Source: Methanosarcinales archaeon (GTDB lineage: Archaea; Halobacteriota; Syntropharchaeia; Alkanophagales; Methanospirareceae). Taken from it: 14,778 nt of DNA. This document shows positions 6,053 through 13,633 of this stretch, piece after piece. Each line of letters begins with the position of its first letter. Within the stretch, counting starts at the first letter, position 1. The DNA lies in the NCBI GenBank assembly GCA_030665925.1, contig DAOUYX010000017.1:1-14778 (forward strand), written 5' to 3'. Both the position numbers and the translations under genes were made by a program. The notes below the pieces were generated by a model. The model saw nothing but the letters and a program-made list of their open reading frames with translations, searched no databases and had not been told where the DNA came from.

Positions 6053-7157
6053 TATTATAAACCGAACGAAGGCATTTTATTGCGTTGATTGTGGGAAGTG
6101 CACTTCAGCTTGCCCCCTATCCCGATTTGGTGACTACTCACCCGACGGTTTGGTGGAAAGAGCGTTGCTTGGCCTTCCAGTTCAACCTGATCTGAGAATC
6201 TGGTCTTGTTTAACTTGCAACAGATGTAAAGAGGTATGCACCTACGGTGTGGAATATCCAGAGTTCATCAGGGGGATTAGAAGTTTAGAGGAAAAAGAAA
6301 AAGGAGTTTGCGCACATGGTGAGCTGTATTCATTGATGAAGCTTTTTACATTCACGCATGAGCGAGAACAGAAAAGACTTAATTGGGTATCAGAAGACCT
6401 GAAAGTGTCAAATAAAGGAGATATTCTTTATTTCACGGGTTGTCTTCCCTATTTTGACATCGTGTTCCGAGACCTTGGAGTTGATACGGTTGAGATTGCG
6501 CGGAGCACGGTGAAGATACTTAACAAACTTGGAATTTCTCCGGTTGTAATGAACAACGAGGTATGTTGCGGGCATGACCTATTCTGGAACGGAGACCTTG
6601 AGACTTTTAAGAAATTAGCAGCCATCAATATCCAAAATATCAAGGATACGGGTGCCAAGAAAGTCATTTTCTCTTGTCCTGAGGGTTACAGGACTTTTAA
6701 GCTCGACTACCCGGAATTTTTCGATTTTGATTTTGAAGTCGTTCATATCTCAGAATTCCTATCTGAGAAGATAGAAGAGGGTAAAATCGAACTTCGTAAA
6801 ATTGATGAAAAAGTCACCTATCACGATTCGTGCAGACTGGGAAGGCATCTTGGCGTATACGACGCTCCAAGGAGAGTTATCTCCGAAATAGCGAAGGAAT
6901 TTGTAGAGATGGAGAGCAACAGAGAGAACTCATTATGTTGTGGCACTTCTGGATGGACCAATTGCGATGGTTTTTCCGAAGAAATAAGAAAAGAAAGACT
7001 GAAAGAATGTACTGATGCTGGAGCGAAAATTATGGTTACGTCCTGTCCAAAATGCCTGATACATTTCAAATGCCATATGAGCAATAGAAAGGGAGAATAC
7101 GACATAGAAATTGTTCCTTTCGAGGTCCTGGTCGCAAGAGCTATGGGAGTGGTATAA
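6036..7157 (+). CDS. HdrC-HdrB fusion (HdrD-like Fe-S oxidoreductase)
   Basis: A 373-residue fusion. Residues 10-72 form an HdrC-type 2[4Fe-4S] domain with Cys16/19/22/26 and Cys58/61/64/68. Residues about 130-373 form an HdrB/HdrD-type part with two CCG domains. The C-terminal CCG domain is complete: Cys266, Cys301-Cys302 and CPKC (337/340). The N-terminal one has Cys136, Cys177-Cys178 and Cys214, but its last ligand is Gly217 (CPEG instead of CxxC). In HdrB these motifs bind the non-cubane clusters that split the CoM-S-S-CoB disulfide, so this is the likely disulfide-reducing or -forming module. The true substrate is not certain. The ATG at 6036 is used; a TTG at 6018 with a better-spaced AGGT would add six residues. 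It overlaps the preceding gene and abuts hdrA with no gap. Confidence 0.87.
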   Translation: MEKISDIINRTKAFYCVDCGKCTSACPLSRFGDYSPDGLVERALLGLPVQPDLRIWSCLTCNRCKEVCTYGVEYPEFIRGIRSLEEKEKGVCAHGELYSLMKLFTFTHEREQKRLNWVSEDLKVSNKGDILYFTGCLPYFDIVFRDLGVDTVEIARSTVKILNKLGISPVVMNNEVCCGHDLFWNGDLETFKKLAAINIQNIKDTGAKKVIFSCPEGYRTFKLDYPEFFDFDFEVVHISEFLSEKIEEGKIELRKIDEKVTYHDSCRLGRHLGVYDAPRRVISEIAKEFVEMESNRENSLCCGTSGWTNCDGFSEEIRKERLKECTDAGAKIMVTSCPKCLIHFKCHMSNRKGEYDIEIVPFEVLVARAMGVV

Positions 7158-8450
7158 ATGAAGGATAGAGCAGTCCTCGTGATAGGCGGAGGAGTAGCGG
7201 GAATGCAAGCAGCTTTTGACCTCGCAGAAGCTGGAATAAAAGTCTGCTTGGTGGAGCGGACCCTCTCCATCGGCGGTCGTATGGCACAACTGGACAAAAC
7301 CTTCCCAACCAATGATTGTGCCATCTGCATACTTGCGCCAAAGATGATGGATTGCTATCGGCATGAGAACATAGAAGTTCTCACTTTAAGCGAGGTGACT
7401 GCGATTGAAGGCGAAATTGGCTCTTTTAAAGTAAAAATCCGTAGAAAGCCGAGGTTCGTAGACGAGGCTAAATGCAACGGATGCGGAGATTGCGCAAGAG
7501 TTTGCCCGATGGGTATCCTGAACAAATTTGACATGGACCTCAGAGTCAGGAGCGGGGCATATATCCCATTCATGCAGGCTGTTCCGCTAATTTACGCTTT
7601 AGATAGGGACAAATGTATGCGATGTGGGCTTTGCGAGGCTGTTTGCGGAAAGGACGCGATACGATATGATCAAAAACCGGAGATAGTGGAGAGGAACGTA
7701 AGTGCAATAATCGTTGCCATCGGATTCGATCCTCTTGACCCTTCGGGGCTGACGGAATATGGATATGGGCGATATGATAACGTGATAACGGCATTAGAAT
7801 TTGAGAGGTTGATCTGTGCTGCGGGTCCCACTGGTGGGCATGTGATTAGAAAGGATGGTAAAGAGGTAAAGAGAATCGCATGGATACAATGTGTGGGAGC
7901 GCGTGATACGCGAGATAACAGACCTTATTGCTGCTCCGTATGCTGCATGCACGCCACCAAGGAGGCAATCCTTACAAAGGAGCACTACCCCGAGGCTGCG
8001 ACATTCGTATTGTATACGGACCTCAGATGCTTTGGAAAAGGGTTTCAGGAATACGTGAATAGAGCAGAAGACGATTACGAGGTGAAATATATAAGAGGAA
8101 AACCGGGAGAGATAAGGGAGAAAGAGAACAAGAATTTGGAGATATTCTACAGCCCTTCTTCAGACAGAGTGGAGAAATTGGAGGTGGACATGGTCGTTCT
8201 CAGTACTGCGCTAATACCCAGTGAGGGCGTAGAAGCGCTCGCTGAAATATTGGGGACAGAACTCGACAAATATAAATTCTTTAAACTAAAAGACTCTTAC
8301 AATCCTACCGAAACTACACGGGCGGGGATATTCGTGGCTGGATATTGTCAAGCCCCAAGAGATATCCCGGAATGTATAGCACATGGTAGTGCAACGGCAT
8401 CAAGGGCGATGGAAGTTGTATTAGGAGGTTCTTATGACCGAAGAGCTTAG
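7158..8450 (+). CDS. hdrA: HdrA paralogue 1, short form lacking N-terminal and C-terminal Fe-S domains
   Basis: A 430-residue FAD/Fe-S flavoprotein. It begins directly with the FAD-binding fold (VIGGGVAGMQAA, residues 8-19), then IGGRMAQLDKTFPTNDCAIC with Cys54/57. The inserted ferredoxin domain follows, with Cys106/109/112/116 and Cys153/156/159/163. The HdrA-specific cluster motif is complete: Cys245 in WIQCVGARD, then Cys258, Cys262 and Cys263. It ends soon after the FAD motif GIFVAGYCQAPRDIPECIAHG. Compared with methanogen HdrA (about 650 residues) it lacks the N-terminal Fe-S domain and the C-terminal ferredoxin. HdrA carries the bifurcating flavin. Start: GGGAGTGG 5 nt upstream of the ATG, which directly follows the previous stop. 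It overlaps the next hdrA by 17 bp, suggesting coupled, near-equimolar synthesis and a heterodimer. Confidence 0.92.
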   Translation: MKDRAVLVIGGGVAGMQAAFDLAEAGIKVCLVERTLSIGGRMAQLDKTFPTNDCAICILAPKMMDCYRHENIEVLTLSEVTAIEGEIGSFKVKIRRKPRFVDEAKCNGCGDCARVCPMGILNKFDMDLRVRSGAYIPFMQAVPLIYALDRDKCMRCGLCEAVCGKDAIRYDQKPEIVERNVSAIIVAIGFDPLDPSGLTEYGYGRYDNVITALEFERLICAAGPTGGHVIRKDGKEVKRIAWIQCVGARDTRDNRPYCCSVCCMHATKEAILTKEHYPEAATFVLYTDLRCFGKGFQEYVNRAEDDYEVKYIRGKPGEIREKENKNLEIFYSPSSDRVEKLEVDMVVLSTALIPSEGVEALAEILGTELDKYKFFKLKDSYNPTETTRAGIFVAGYCQAPRDIPECIAHGSATASRAMEVVLGGSYDRRA

Positions 8451-10140
8451 AATCGGCGTATTCATCTGCCATTGCGGAATAAACATTGGAGGAGTTGTGG
8501 ATGTACCAGCGGTGGTGGAATATGCATCTACCTTAGAAAATGTCGTGCATGCCGAACGCAATTTATATACCTGCTCTTCTGATGGGTTAGAATCCATAAA
8601 ATCTGCAATAAATGAGTACGAGCTTAACAGGGTTGTCGTTGCGAGTTGCACGCCAAGAACTCATGAACCTCTCTTCAGAGCGACCTGTGAAGAAGCTGGG
8701 CTGAATCGTTATCTTTTTGAGTTCGTTAACATTCGAGACCAATGTTCCTGGGTTCACATGCACGAGCTTGAGAAAGCGACGGAGAAGGCGAAAGACCTTG
8801 TGAGAATGGGGGTAGCAAAGGCTGCTCTGTTGGAGCCACTTGAGGAATTAACCTCGGAGGTCACACCTTCCGCAGTTGTAATTGGCGCTGGAATAAGCGG
8901 CATGACTGCTGCACTTAGTATAGCAAAGAATGGATTTCACGTTCACCTTATCGAAAAGAAAAGAGAGATGGGAGGAATGCTTCGTCGTTTATACAAGCTT
9001 TACCCAACCGAAGAGCTTGCGGCAGAGTTCTTAGAGCAGAGGATAAAAGCCGTAGAAGAACATGAAAGAGTCGAATTGCATCTCTCCGCGTCCATTAAGG
9101 CTGTAGAAGGTTATGTAGGGAAGTTCAAAGTAATTCTGGATGAGAACGGAGCCGAGAAATCCATTGACACAGGAGTTATAATAGTAGCTACCGGAGCAAA
9201 GGAATTCGAACCTGAGGGTTTGTATGAATACGATGGCGAGAAAGTAATTACGCAATTACAGCTTGAAGAAAAGCTAAAGCGCGGGGATTCAAAACTGGAC
9301 GGCATCGAAAACGTGGTGATGATTCAATGTGCGGGTGCGAGGGGCGAGGTAGTTGGGTATTGCTCTAAGATATGCTGTATGAATGCGATAAAAAATGCAA
9401 AACTGATAAAAGAGGCTAATCCAGATATTAACGTTTTCATAGCTCATAACGAACTCCAGGCGTACGGGGAGGAATATGAATTGTATTACAGAGATGCGAA
9501 AAAGGCGGGGGTCAGATTCCTGAGGTTCCCCTTGGAAAGAAGACCGAAAGTGATAAAGAGCGAGGGAAAACTTGTTGTAGACGTTTTTCACGAGAGGCTG
9601 CAGATGAACATTCCGCTTGAGGCTGATCTGGTGGTTTTATCCGTTCCTCTCGTGCAAAACCCAGATGCTGAAAAGCTATCAAAGATGCTTAAAGTCCCCT
9701 TGGGTCAGGACAAGTTCTTCTTTGAGGCACATGTTAAATTGCGTCCGGTTGACTTCGCCACCGATGGAATATTCCTGTGCGGGACTGCTCAAGGTCCAAA
9801 GGATATCGAAGAGAGCATCTCACAGGGCTATGCCGCAGCGAGTAGGGCGACAATTCCTCTCGCAAAGGGATACGTGAGTTCGGAAGCTATAATATCTTCA
9901 GTGGACGAAGCGATATGCGTGGGCTGTGGGATATGCGAATCAGTATGCCCGTATGGTGCAGTAGAAGTGGTAGAGACGGAAGAAGGTAGAAGAGCAAAGG
10001 TTACAGGTGTGAAATGCAAGGGTTGTGGCACTTGCGGGTCGAGTTGTATAAAAAGAGCGATTAAAATGCACCACTTTACCGATGAGCAATTGATAGCACA
10101 AGAAAGAACTGCTTTGGTGACGGAGGAGGTGGTATCCTAA
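8434..10140 (+). CDS. hdrA: HdrA paralogue 2, with N- and C-terminal Fe-S domains but no inserted ferredoxin
   Basis: A 568-residue HdrA. Residues 1 to about 140 form the N-terminal HdrA domain (VFICHCGINIGGVVDV; CSSDG; VVASCTPRTHEPLF; NIRDQCSWVH). The FAD fold starts at VIGAGISGM (149-157). The HdrA cluster motif is complete: Cys299 in MIQCAGARG, Cys310, Cys314 and Cys315. The FAD motif GIFLCGTAQGPKDIEESISQG is followed by a C-terminal 2[4Fe-4S] ferredoxin, Cys495/498/501/505 and Cys528/531/534/538. The PTNDCxxC loop of paralogue 1 is replaced by LYPTEELAAEF without cysteine, and the inserted ferredoxin is missing. The domain losses are thus complementary to those of the neighbouring short HdrA. 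The start has the strong site GGAGGT 4 nt upstream. The last base of the stop is the first base of the next ATG. Confidence 0.94.
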   Translation: MTEELRIGVFICHCGINIGGVVDVPAVVEYASTLENVVHAERNLYTCSSDGLESIKSAINEYELNRVVVASCTPRTHEPLFRATCEEAGLNRYLFEFVNIRDQCSWVHMHELEKATEKAKDLVRMGVAKAALLEPLEELTSEVTPSAVVIGAGISGMTAALSIAKNGFHVHLIEKKREMGGMLRRLYKLYPTEELAAEFLEQRIKAVEEHERVELHLSASIKAVEGYVGKFKVILDENGAEKSIDTGVIIVATGAKEFEPEGLYEYDGEKVITQLQLEEKLKRGDSKLDGIENVVMIQCAGARGEVVGYCSKICCMNAIKNAKLIKEANPDINVFIAHNELQAYGEEYELYYRDAKKAGVRFLRFPLERRPKVIKSEGKLVVDVFHERLQMNIPLEADLVVLSVPLVQNPDAEKLSKMLKVPLGQDKFFFEAHVKLRPVDFATDGIFLCGTAQGPKDIEESISQGYAAASRATIPLAKGYVSSEAIISSVDEAICVGCGICESVCPYGAVEVVETEEGRRAKVTGVKCKGCGTCGSSCIKRAIKMHHFTDEQLIAQERTALVTEEVVS

Positions 10141-10898
10141 TGAAAGAGGGAGAGGTGAAGATAATAGGATTTCTGTGCAATTGGTGCTGTTATGCGGGTG
10201 CGGATTTGGCAGGTGTCTCTCGTTTTCAATATCCTCCAAATATAAGGATAATACGAGTAATGTGCAGTGGGAGAGTTGATCCTGTGATCATATTAGATAC
10301 GTTTCTTTGGGGAGCGGATGGAGTATTTATAGGTGGTTGTCATCCTGGAGATTGCCATTACATGCAGGGTAATTATTATGCGGAAAAGAAGATAGAGATG
10401 GCGAAGCGGTTGTTAAAGGAGGCCGGGGTCGAGCCTGAAAGGTTGAGATTGGAATGGGTAAGTGCAAGCGAGGGAGAAAGATTTGCAGGAGTTATGAGGG
10501 AGTTTACGGAGGAGATAAAAGAGTTAGGCAAGATTAAATTTGAAAAGGATGAAATGGAAGCGGCATGTATAGCTGCTGCTGATTACAGGTTGAGAATATT
10601 GGCAACGAAGGAAAAAGAACTGCTGGAAGAGGGTAACAAGTACGGAGAAGTTTTTACGAGGCATGAGATGAATAGATTGCTGGATGATATGGTAAGAGAG
10701 GAATATGAAGCGAAAAAGATACTTTTGAAGTTAAAGAAGCCGAAATCGGTGAAAGAAATAGCAGCGGAGCTAAATCTGAAGCCAAACGTGGTGTTCAGGC
10801 ACATTATGGATTTGAGAAGGTATGAATTGATTGAAGTCCATGAGATACGAGATAATACGCCGACTTATGTTGCAAAAGTAGAGGAGGGTGGTGAATGA
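10140..10898 (+). CDS. mvhD: MvhD/FlpD iron-sulfur electron-transfer protein with C-terminal winged-helix domain
   Basis: A 252-residue protein. Residues 1 to about 130 form an intact MvhD domain: FLCNWCCYAGADLAG (Cys13/16/17), RVMCSGRVDP (Cys42), GGCHPGDCHYMQGNYYAE (Cys67/72) and RLRLEWVSASEGERF. In methanogens MvhD carries a [2Fe-2S] cluster and passes electrons between hydrogenase or formate dehydrogenase and HdrA; no hydrogenase subunits are present here. Residues about 135-190 are helical and charged. Residues about 193-247 look like a winged helix: KSVKEIAAELNLKPNVVFRHI followed by DLRRYELIEVHEI and a short wing ending in PTYVAKV. The extension nearly doubles the usual MvhD length. It could be a redox-responsive DNA-binding or a protein-docking module. 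The start has GGAGGAGGTGG upstream and overlaps the hdrA stop by 1 bp; ATGA overlap with the next gene. Confidence 0.9.
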   Translation: MKEGEVKIIGFLCNWCCYAGADLAGVSRFQYPPNIRIIRVMCSGRVDPVIILDTFLWGADGVFIGGCHPGDCHYMQGNYYAEKKIEMAKRLLKEAGVEPERLRLEWVSASEGERFAGVMREFTEEIKELGKIKFEKDEMEAACIAAADYRLRILATKEKELLEEGNKYGEVFTRHEMNRLLDDMVREEYEAKKILLKLKKPKSVKEIAAELNLKPNVVFRHIMDLRRYELIEVHEIRDNTPTYVAKVEEGGE

Positions 10899-13420
10899 GT
10901 GTTCTGGTTATAGGAGGAGGCTACGCAGGATTAAAGGCGGCTTTAGACTGTGCCAAGGATGATGAAGTCTTTTTTGTTTTGAGGACGCCGAATATTGGTG
11001 GGCTTTTTTCTAAGCTCCATTTAGTAGATGGAAAACATCCTTCCGAAATCTTATCTCCGCTTATAGAACAGATAAAAGAGAACGAGAAAATCCATGCCTT
11101 GACAAATGCAGTGGTTGAAAGAGTGAAAGAGGAGGATCACGGCTTCAAGGTGAGTATACGAAGGAAGCCAATTAGAATTGATGAGACAAAATGTGATTCG
11201 TGCGGTGAGTGTTTGAAGATATGCCCGGTTAAACCTCCGGATAGGTACAACGAATGGCTAATCAACAGAAATGCAATATATACGCCAGAGGAGGCACTTT
11301 TGTATGCGATAGAGCGAGAGACGCCATTCTGTCAAGCTACTTGCCCGGTCAGCCTGGATATCAGGGGTTATGCGGGATTAATTGCAGACGGCAAATTCAA
11401 GGAAGCTTACAACCTGATAAGAGAGGAAGTTCCTTTTCCTGGTGTATTGGGAAGAGTTTGCACGCATCCATGTGAGGACAGGTGCAAAAGGGGTTTGGTA
11501 GACGAGCCTATTTCAATTGCGAAACTGAAAAGGTTTGTTGCAGATCATGTTTATGAGAATTACGGGGAGGAGATAAAGCTTGAGCCCGTTCCTTCGACGA
11601 AAGGGAAAAAGGTGGCGGTAATTGGTGCCGGACCTGCGGGTCTGAGTGCCGCGTACGATTTGAAATCTTTTGGATATGATGTTACGGTATTTGAGAAGCT
11701 CCCGGTGGTGGGTGGAATGATGGCTGCGGGCATTCCAAAATATAGATTACCAAGAGAGATTCTGGAGAGAGAAATAGAATTTGTTAGGGGCGTGGGAGTG
11801 AAAATAAAAACGGGGGTGGAAGTTGACAAGAGCATGTTCGAAGAACTTCGCAAAACTTATGATGCTGTGTTCATTTCTGTTGGTGCGCATGTGAGTGGTA
11901 AATTGAGGATTCCGGGAGAAGATTTGGATGGTGTTGTACATGGTATTGATTTCCTTCGCGCCCTTAATCTTGGAAAAGAAGTGGAAATAGGTAAGAGAGT
12001 TGCAGTTGTAGGGGGAGGGAATGTTGCAATAGATGCAGCAAGATGTGCATTACGCTTAGGTTCAGAGGTATTTATTGTTTATCGGCGCTCGAGAGCGGAG
12101 ATGCCGGCGTCGAAGGAGGAATTGGAAGCGCTGGAGAAGGAAGGCATAAAGATTATATTTTTAGCGAATCCAACGAAGATTCCGGGTTCGAGCAGAGTAG
12201 AGAAGATAGAATGTGTTCGCATGGAGTTAGGACCGCCGGATGAGACGGGTAGGAGGAGACCTGTGCCCGTAGAGGGCTCTGAATTTGTGATGGATGTGGA
12301 CACGGTGATACCAGCGATAGGTCAAGCATCGGATTTAAAGTTTCTTGAGGGTAGTGGGGTTGACACACCAAAAGGGAGATGGATTAGCACATCAAAGGAC
12401 TGCAAAACAACCGTGGATGGGATATTCGCAGGTGGTGATGCTGCAAGTGGGGCAGCAACGGTGATAGAAGCGATAGCAGCGGGTAAACGAGCGGCATTGA
12501 GTATAAATGAATATCTAAGCGGGGAAAAAAGAGCAGATTTTAAAGTGGAATCAGAGATAGACTTAGAGGAATACGAAGCCCGAGAAAAACTTAAACTTTC
12601 AAAGTATTATTTTTCGTTCAAGGATATAGAGCCCAAAGAAAGGGTGAGGATGCCTGAACTTCCAGTAGAAGAGAGGATAATGAATTTTGAAGAGGTGGAG
12701 CTGGGCTACGATGAGGCGATGGCAGTGGAAGAGGCGAATAGATGTTTGAGCTGCCGAAAATGTATTGGTTGCGGAATATGTGCGGAGATATGCCCTAAGG
12801 ATGCGATAGAATACAACCAGGCAGAGGAGAGAACGGAGATGCAGGTGGAGAAGATAATATTTGCGGCTGAGATGGAGGAAAAGATCCCACCTGAGGAATA
12901 TTTCGTGTATCAAAACGTGGTTACGCAGATAGAGTTCGAACGCGTGCTTAGCGAGTCAGGACCTTATGGTGGTATCATAATGAGACCGTATGACGGTGAC
13001 ATCCCGAAGAGAATTGCGTTTATACAAGTACAAGCGGACGAGGATGAATATTCACCCATCGCATTTAAATTTCTATTACAGGAAGCAAGGAGTGCAGAGG
13101 AAAGAGGTGTGGACTCCTGTATCTTTGCACGTGAAATCTACGAGGATACTGGAGATGTCAAATCCTTAAAAATCCAGGATATTAAGATAACAGAAACGGA
13201 AGAGACAAAGAATTTGAGATTGAAATATGCGGTTGAAGGAGAAAAGGAAGAGAAAGAGTTCGAGATGGTGGTGCTATCTCCGGGGTTCTCTTTGCCCGAA
13301 CACGTTAAGGAAATGGGCAAGCTCGTAGGTGTAAAGCCAGAGGAAATCGAATGCAGGCTGCCAACAGTTGAGGTTGAGATAATGAAGACGGAGAAGAAAG
13401 GGATATTTATAGCTGTTTGA
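10895..13420 (+). CDS. HdrA with an inserted GltD/NfnB-like NAD(P)H oxidoreductase module; 3'-truncated
   Basis: An 841-residue chimera. Residues 1-110 are the start of HdrA: FAD fold VLVIGGGYAGLKAA, NIGGLF, RRKPIRIDETKC, first cluster Cys100/103/106/110. Residues about 143-545 are a complete GltD/NfnB-type module. It has Fe-S ligands Cys146/150 (PFCQATCP) and Cys189/193/197 (CTHPCEDRC), FAD fold VIGAGPAGLSAA, dinucleotide fold VVGGGNVAIDAARCA, YRRSRAEMPAS as in NADPH-binding relatives, and FAD motif GIFAGGDAASGAATVIEA. Residues about 610-640 give the second cluster region (CLSCRKCIGCGICAEICP), then the HdrA C-terminal FAD half. The HdrA cluster cysteines are gone (FIQVQADEDE). The protein stops at GIFIAV, where HdrA normally continues GIFxAG plus about 30 residues, exactly where the recombinase remnant begins. 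It probably links NAD(P)H to the Hdr complex. Start has GGAGGGTGGTGA; ATGA overlap. Confidence 0.9.
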   Translation: MSVLVIGGGYAGLKAALDCAKDDEVFFVLRTPNIGGLFSKLHLVDGKHPSEILSPLIEQIKENEKIHALTNAVVERVKEEDHGFKVSIRRKPIRIDETKCDSCGECLKICPVKPPDRYNEWLINRNAIYTPEEALLYAIERETPFCQATCPVSLDIRGYAGLIADGKFKEAYNLIREEVPFPGVLGRVCTHPCEDRCKRGLVDEPISIAKLKRFVADHVYENYGEEIKLEPVPSTKGKKVAVIGAGPAGLSAAYDLKSFGYDVTVFEKLPVVGGMMAAGIPKYRLPREILEREIEFVRGVGVKIKTGVEVDKSMFEELRKTYDAVFISVGAHVSGKLRIPGEDLDGVVHGIDFLRALNLGKEVEIGKRVAVVGGGNVAIDAARCALRLGSEVFIVYRRSRAEMPASKEELEALEKEGIKIIFLANPTKIPGSSRVEKIECVRMELGPPDETGRRRPVPVEGSEFVMDVDTVIPAIGQASDLKFLEGSGVDTPKGRWISTSKDCKTTVDGIFAGGDAASGAATVIEAIAAGKRAALSINEYLSGEKRADFKVESEIDLEEYEAREKLKLSKYYFSFKDIEPKERVRMPELPVEERIMNFEEVELGYDEAMAVEEANRCLSCRKCIGCGICAEICPKDAIEYNQAEERTEMQVEKIIFAAEMEEKIPPEEYFVYQNVVTQIEFERVLSESGPYGGIIMRPYDGDIPKRIAFIQVQADEDEYSPIAFKFLLQEARSAEERGVDSCIFAREIYEDTGDVKSLKIQDIKITETEETKNLRLKYAVEGEKEEKEFEMVVLSPGFSLPEHVKEMGKLVGVKPEEIECRLPTVEVEIMKTEKKGIFIAV

Positions 13421-13543
13421 GAGTTGGTGAGACATAAAAGTTCAAAGACGACAGAGATATATACCACCGGGAACAACGAGGACATAAGTAAGATAAAAAG
13501 TCCGGTGGACAGCTTACAGATAAGAGGAGGGGAGGATGCTTGA
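13421..13543 (+). pseudogene. C-terminal remnant of a tyrosine recombinase/integrase
   Basis: Directly after the TGA of the HdrA-GltD gene, and in the same frame, 40 codons read ELVRHKSSKTTEIYTTGNNE then DISKIKSPVDSLQIRGGEDA before TGA. This matches the end of XerD-like integrases, normally LLGHKSSKTTEIYTH followed by KIKSPLD. The catalytic tyrosine in EIYT and the histidine in RHKSS remain. All of the protein upstream of that point is missing, including the core-binding domain and the catalytic arginines. No start codon belongs to it. It is therefore a decayed or truncated gene, left by recombination into the 3' end of the redox operon, or an assembly join. Integrases of this type often sit beside the repeat-flanked inserts they mobilise, which fits what follows. 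Confidence 0.8.
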
Positions 13544-13571
13544 AGATGGAAAAGTTCGACCAGAGGAAGAC

Positions 13572-13608
13572 ATATGCGAACCACGTTCGGATATACTACG
13601 TTATGTGC
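13572..13608 (+). repeat. Hairpin plus core GTTATGTGC after the recombinase remnant (candidate recombination site)
   Basis: ATATGCGAAC and GTTCGGATAT form a 10-bp stem with one mismatch around the loop CAC (13572-13594). Six bases later comes GTTATGTGC (13600-13608). The same 9-mer occurs inverted at 14186-14194 on the other side of the cupin gene. The 23 bases ending in this core share 16 identities with the minus-strand arm of the large palindrome there. A stem next to a conserved core just after an integrase gene suggests an attachment or cassette-boundary site. The function is inferred. Confidence 0.5.
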
Positions 13609-13610
13609 AA

Positions 13611-13633
13611 TTCTGACCTTCAGTTTTTGTCTT
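13611..13633 (+). repeat. Left inverted repeat of the cupin insert
   Basis: TTCTGACC, then TTC, then AGTTTTTGTCTT. Its reverse complement recurs at 14121-14140 without the three-base TTC, so all 20 aligned bases match. The repeat covers the last codons and stop of the cupin gene, which shows that the gene and the repeat travel together. With the outer GTTATGTGC copies it defines an inverted-repeat-bounded segment of about 600 bp. Confidence 0.7.

Noticed and set aside
13418..13543. Stop-codon readthrough (UGA as selenocysteine) joining HdrA-GltD to the downstream 40 codons
   Set aside because: The downstream codons match an integrase C-terminus rather than HdrA, and no SECIS-like structure is apparent; the shared frame is best explained as chance at a recombination junction.
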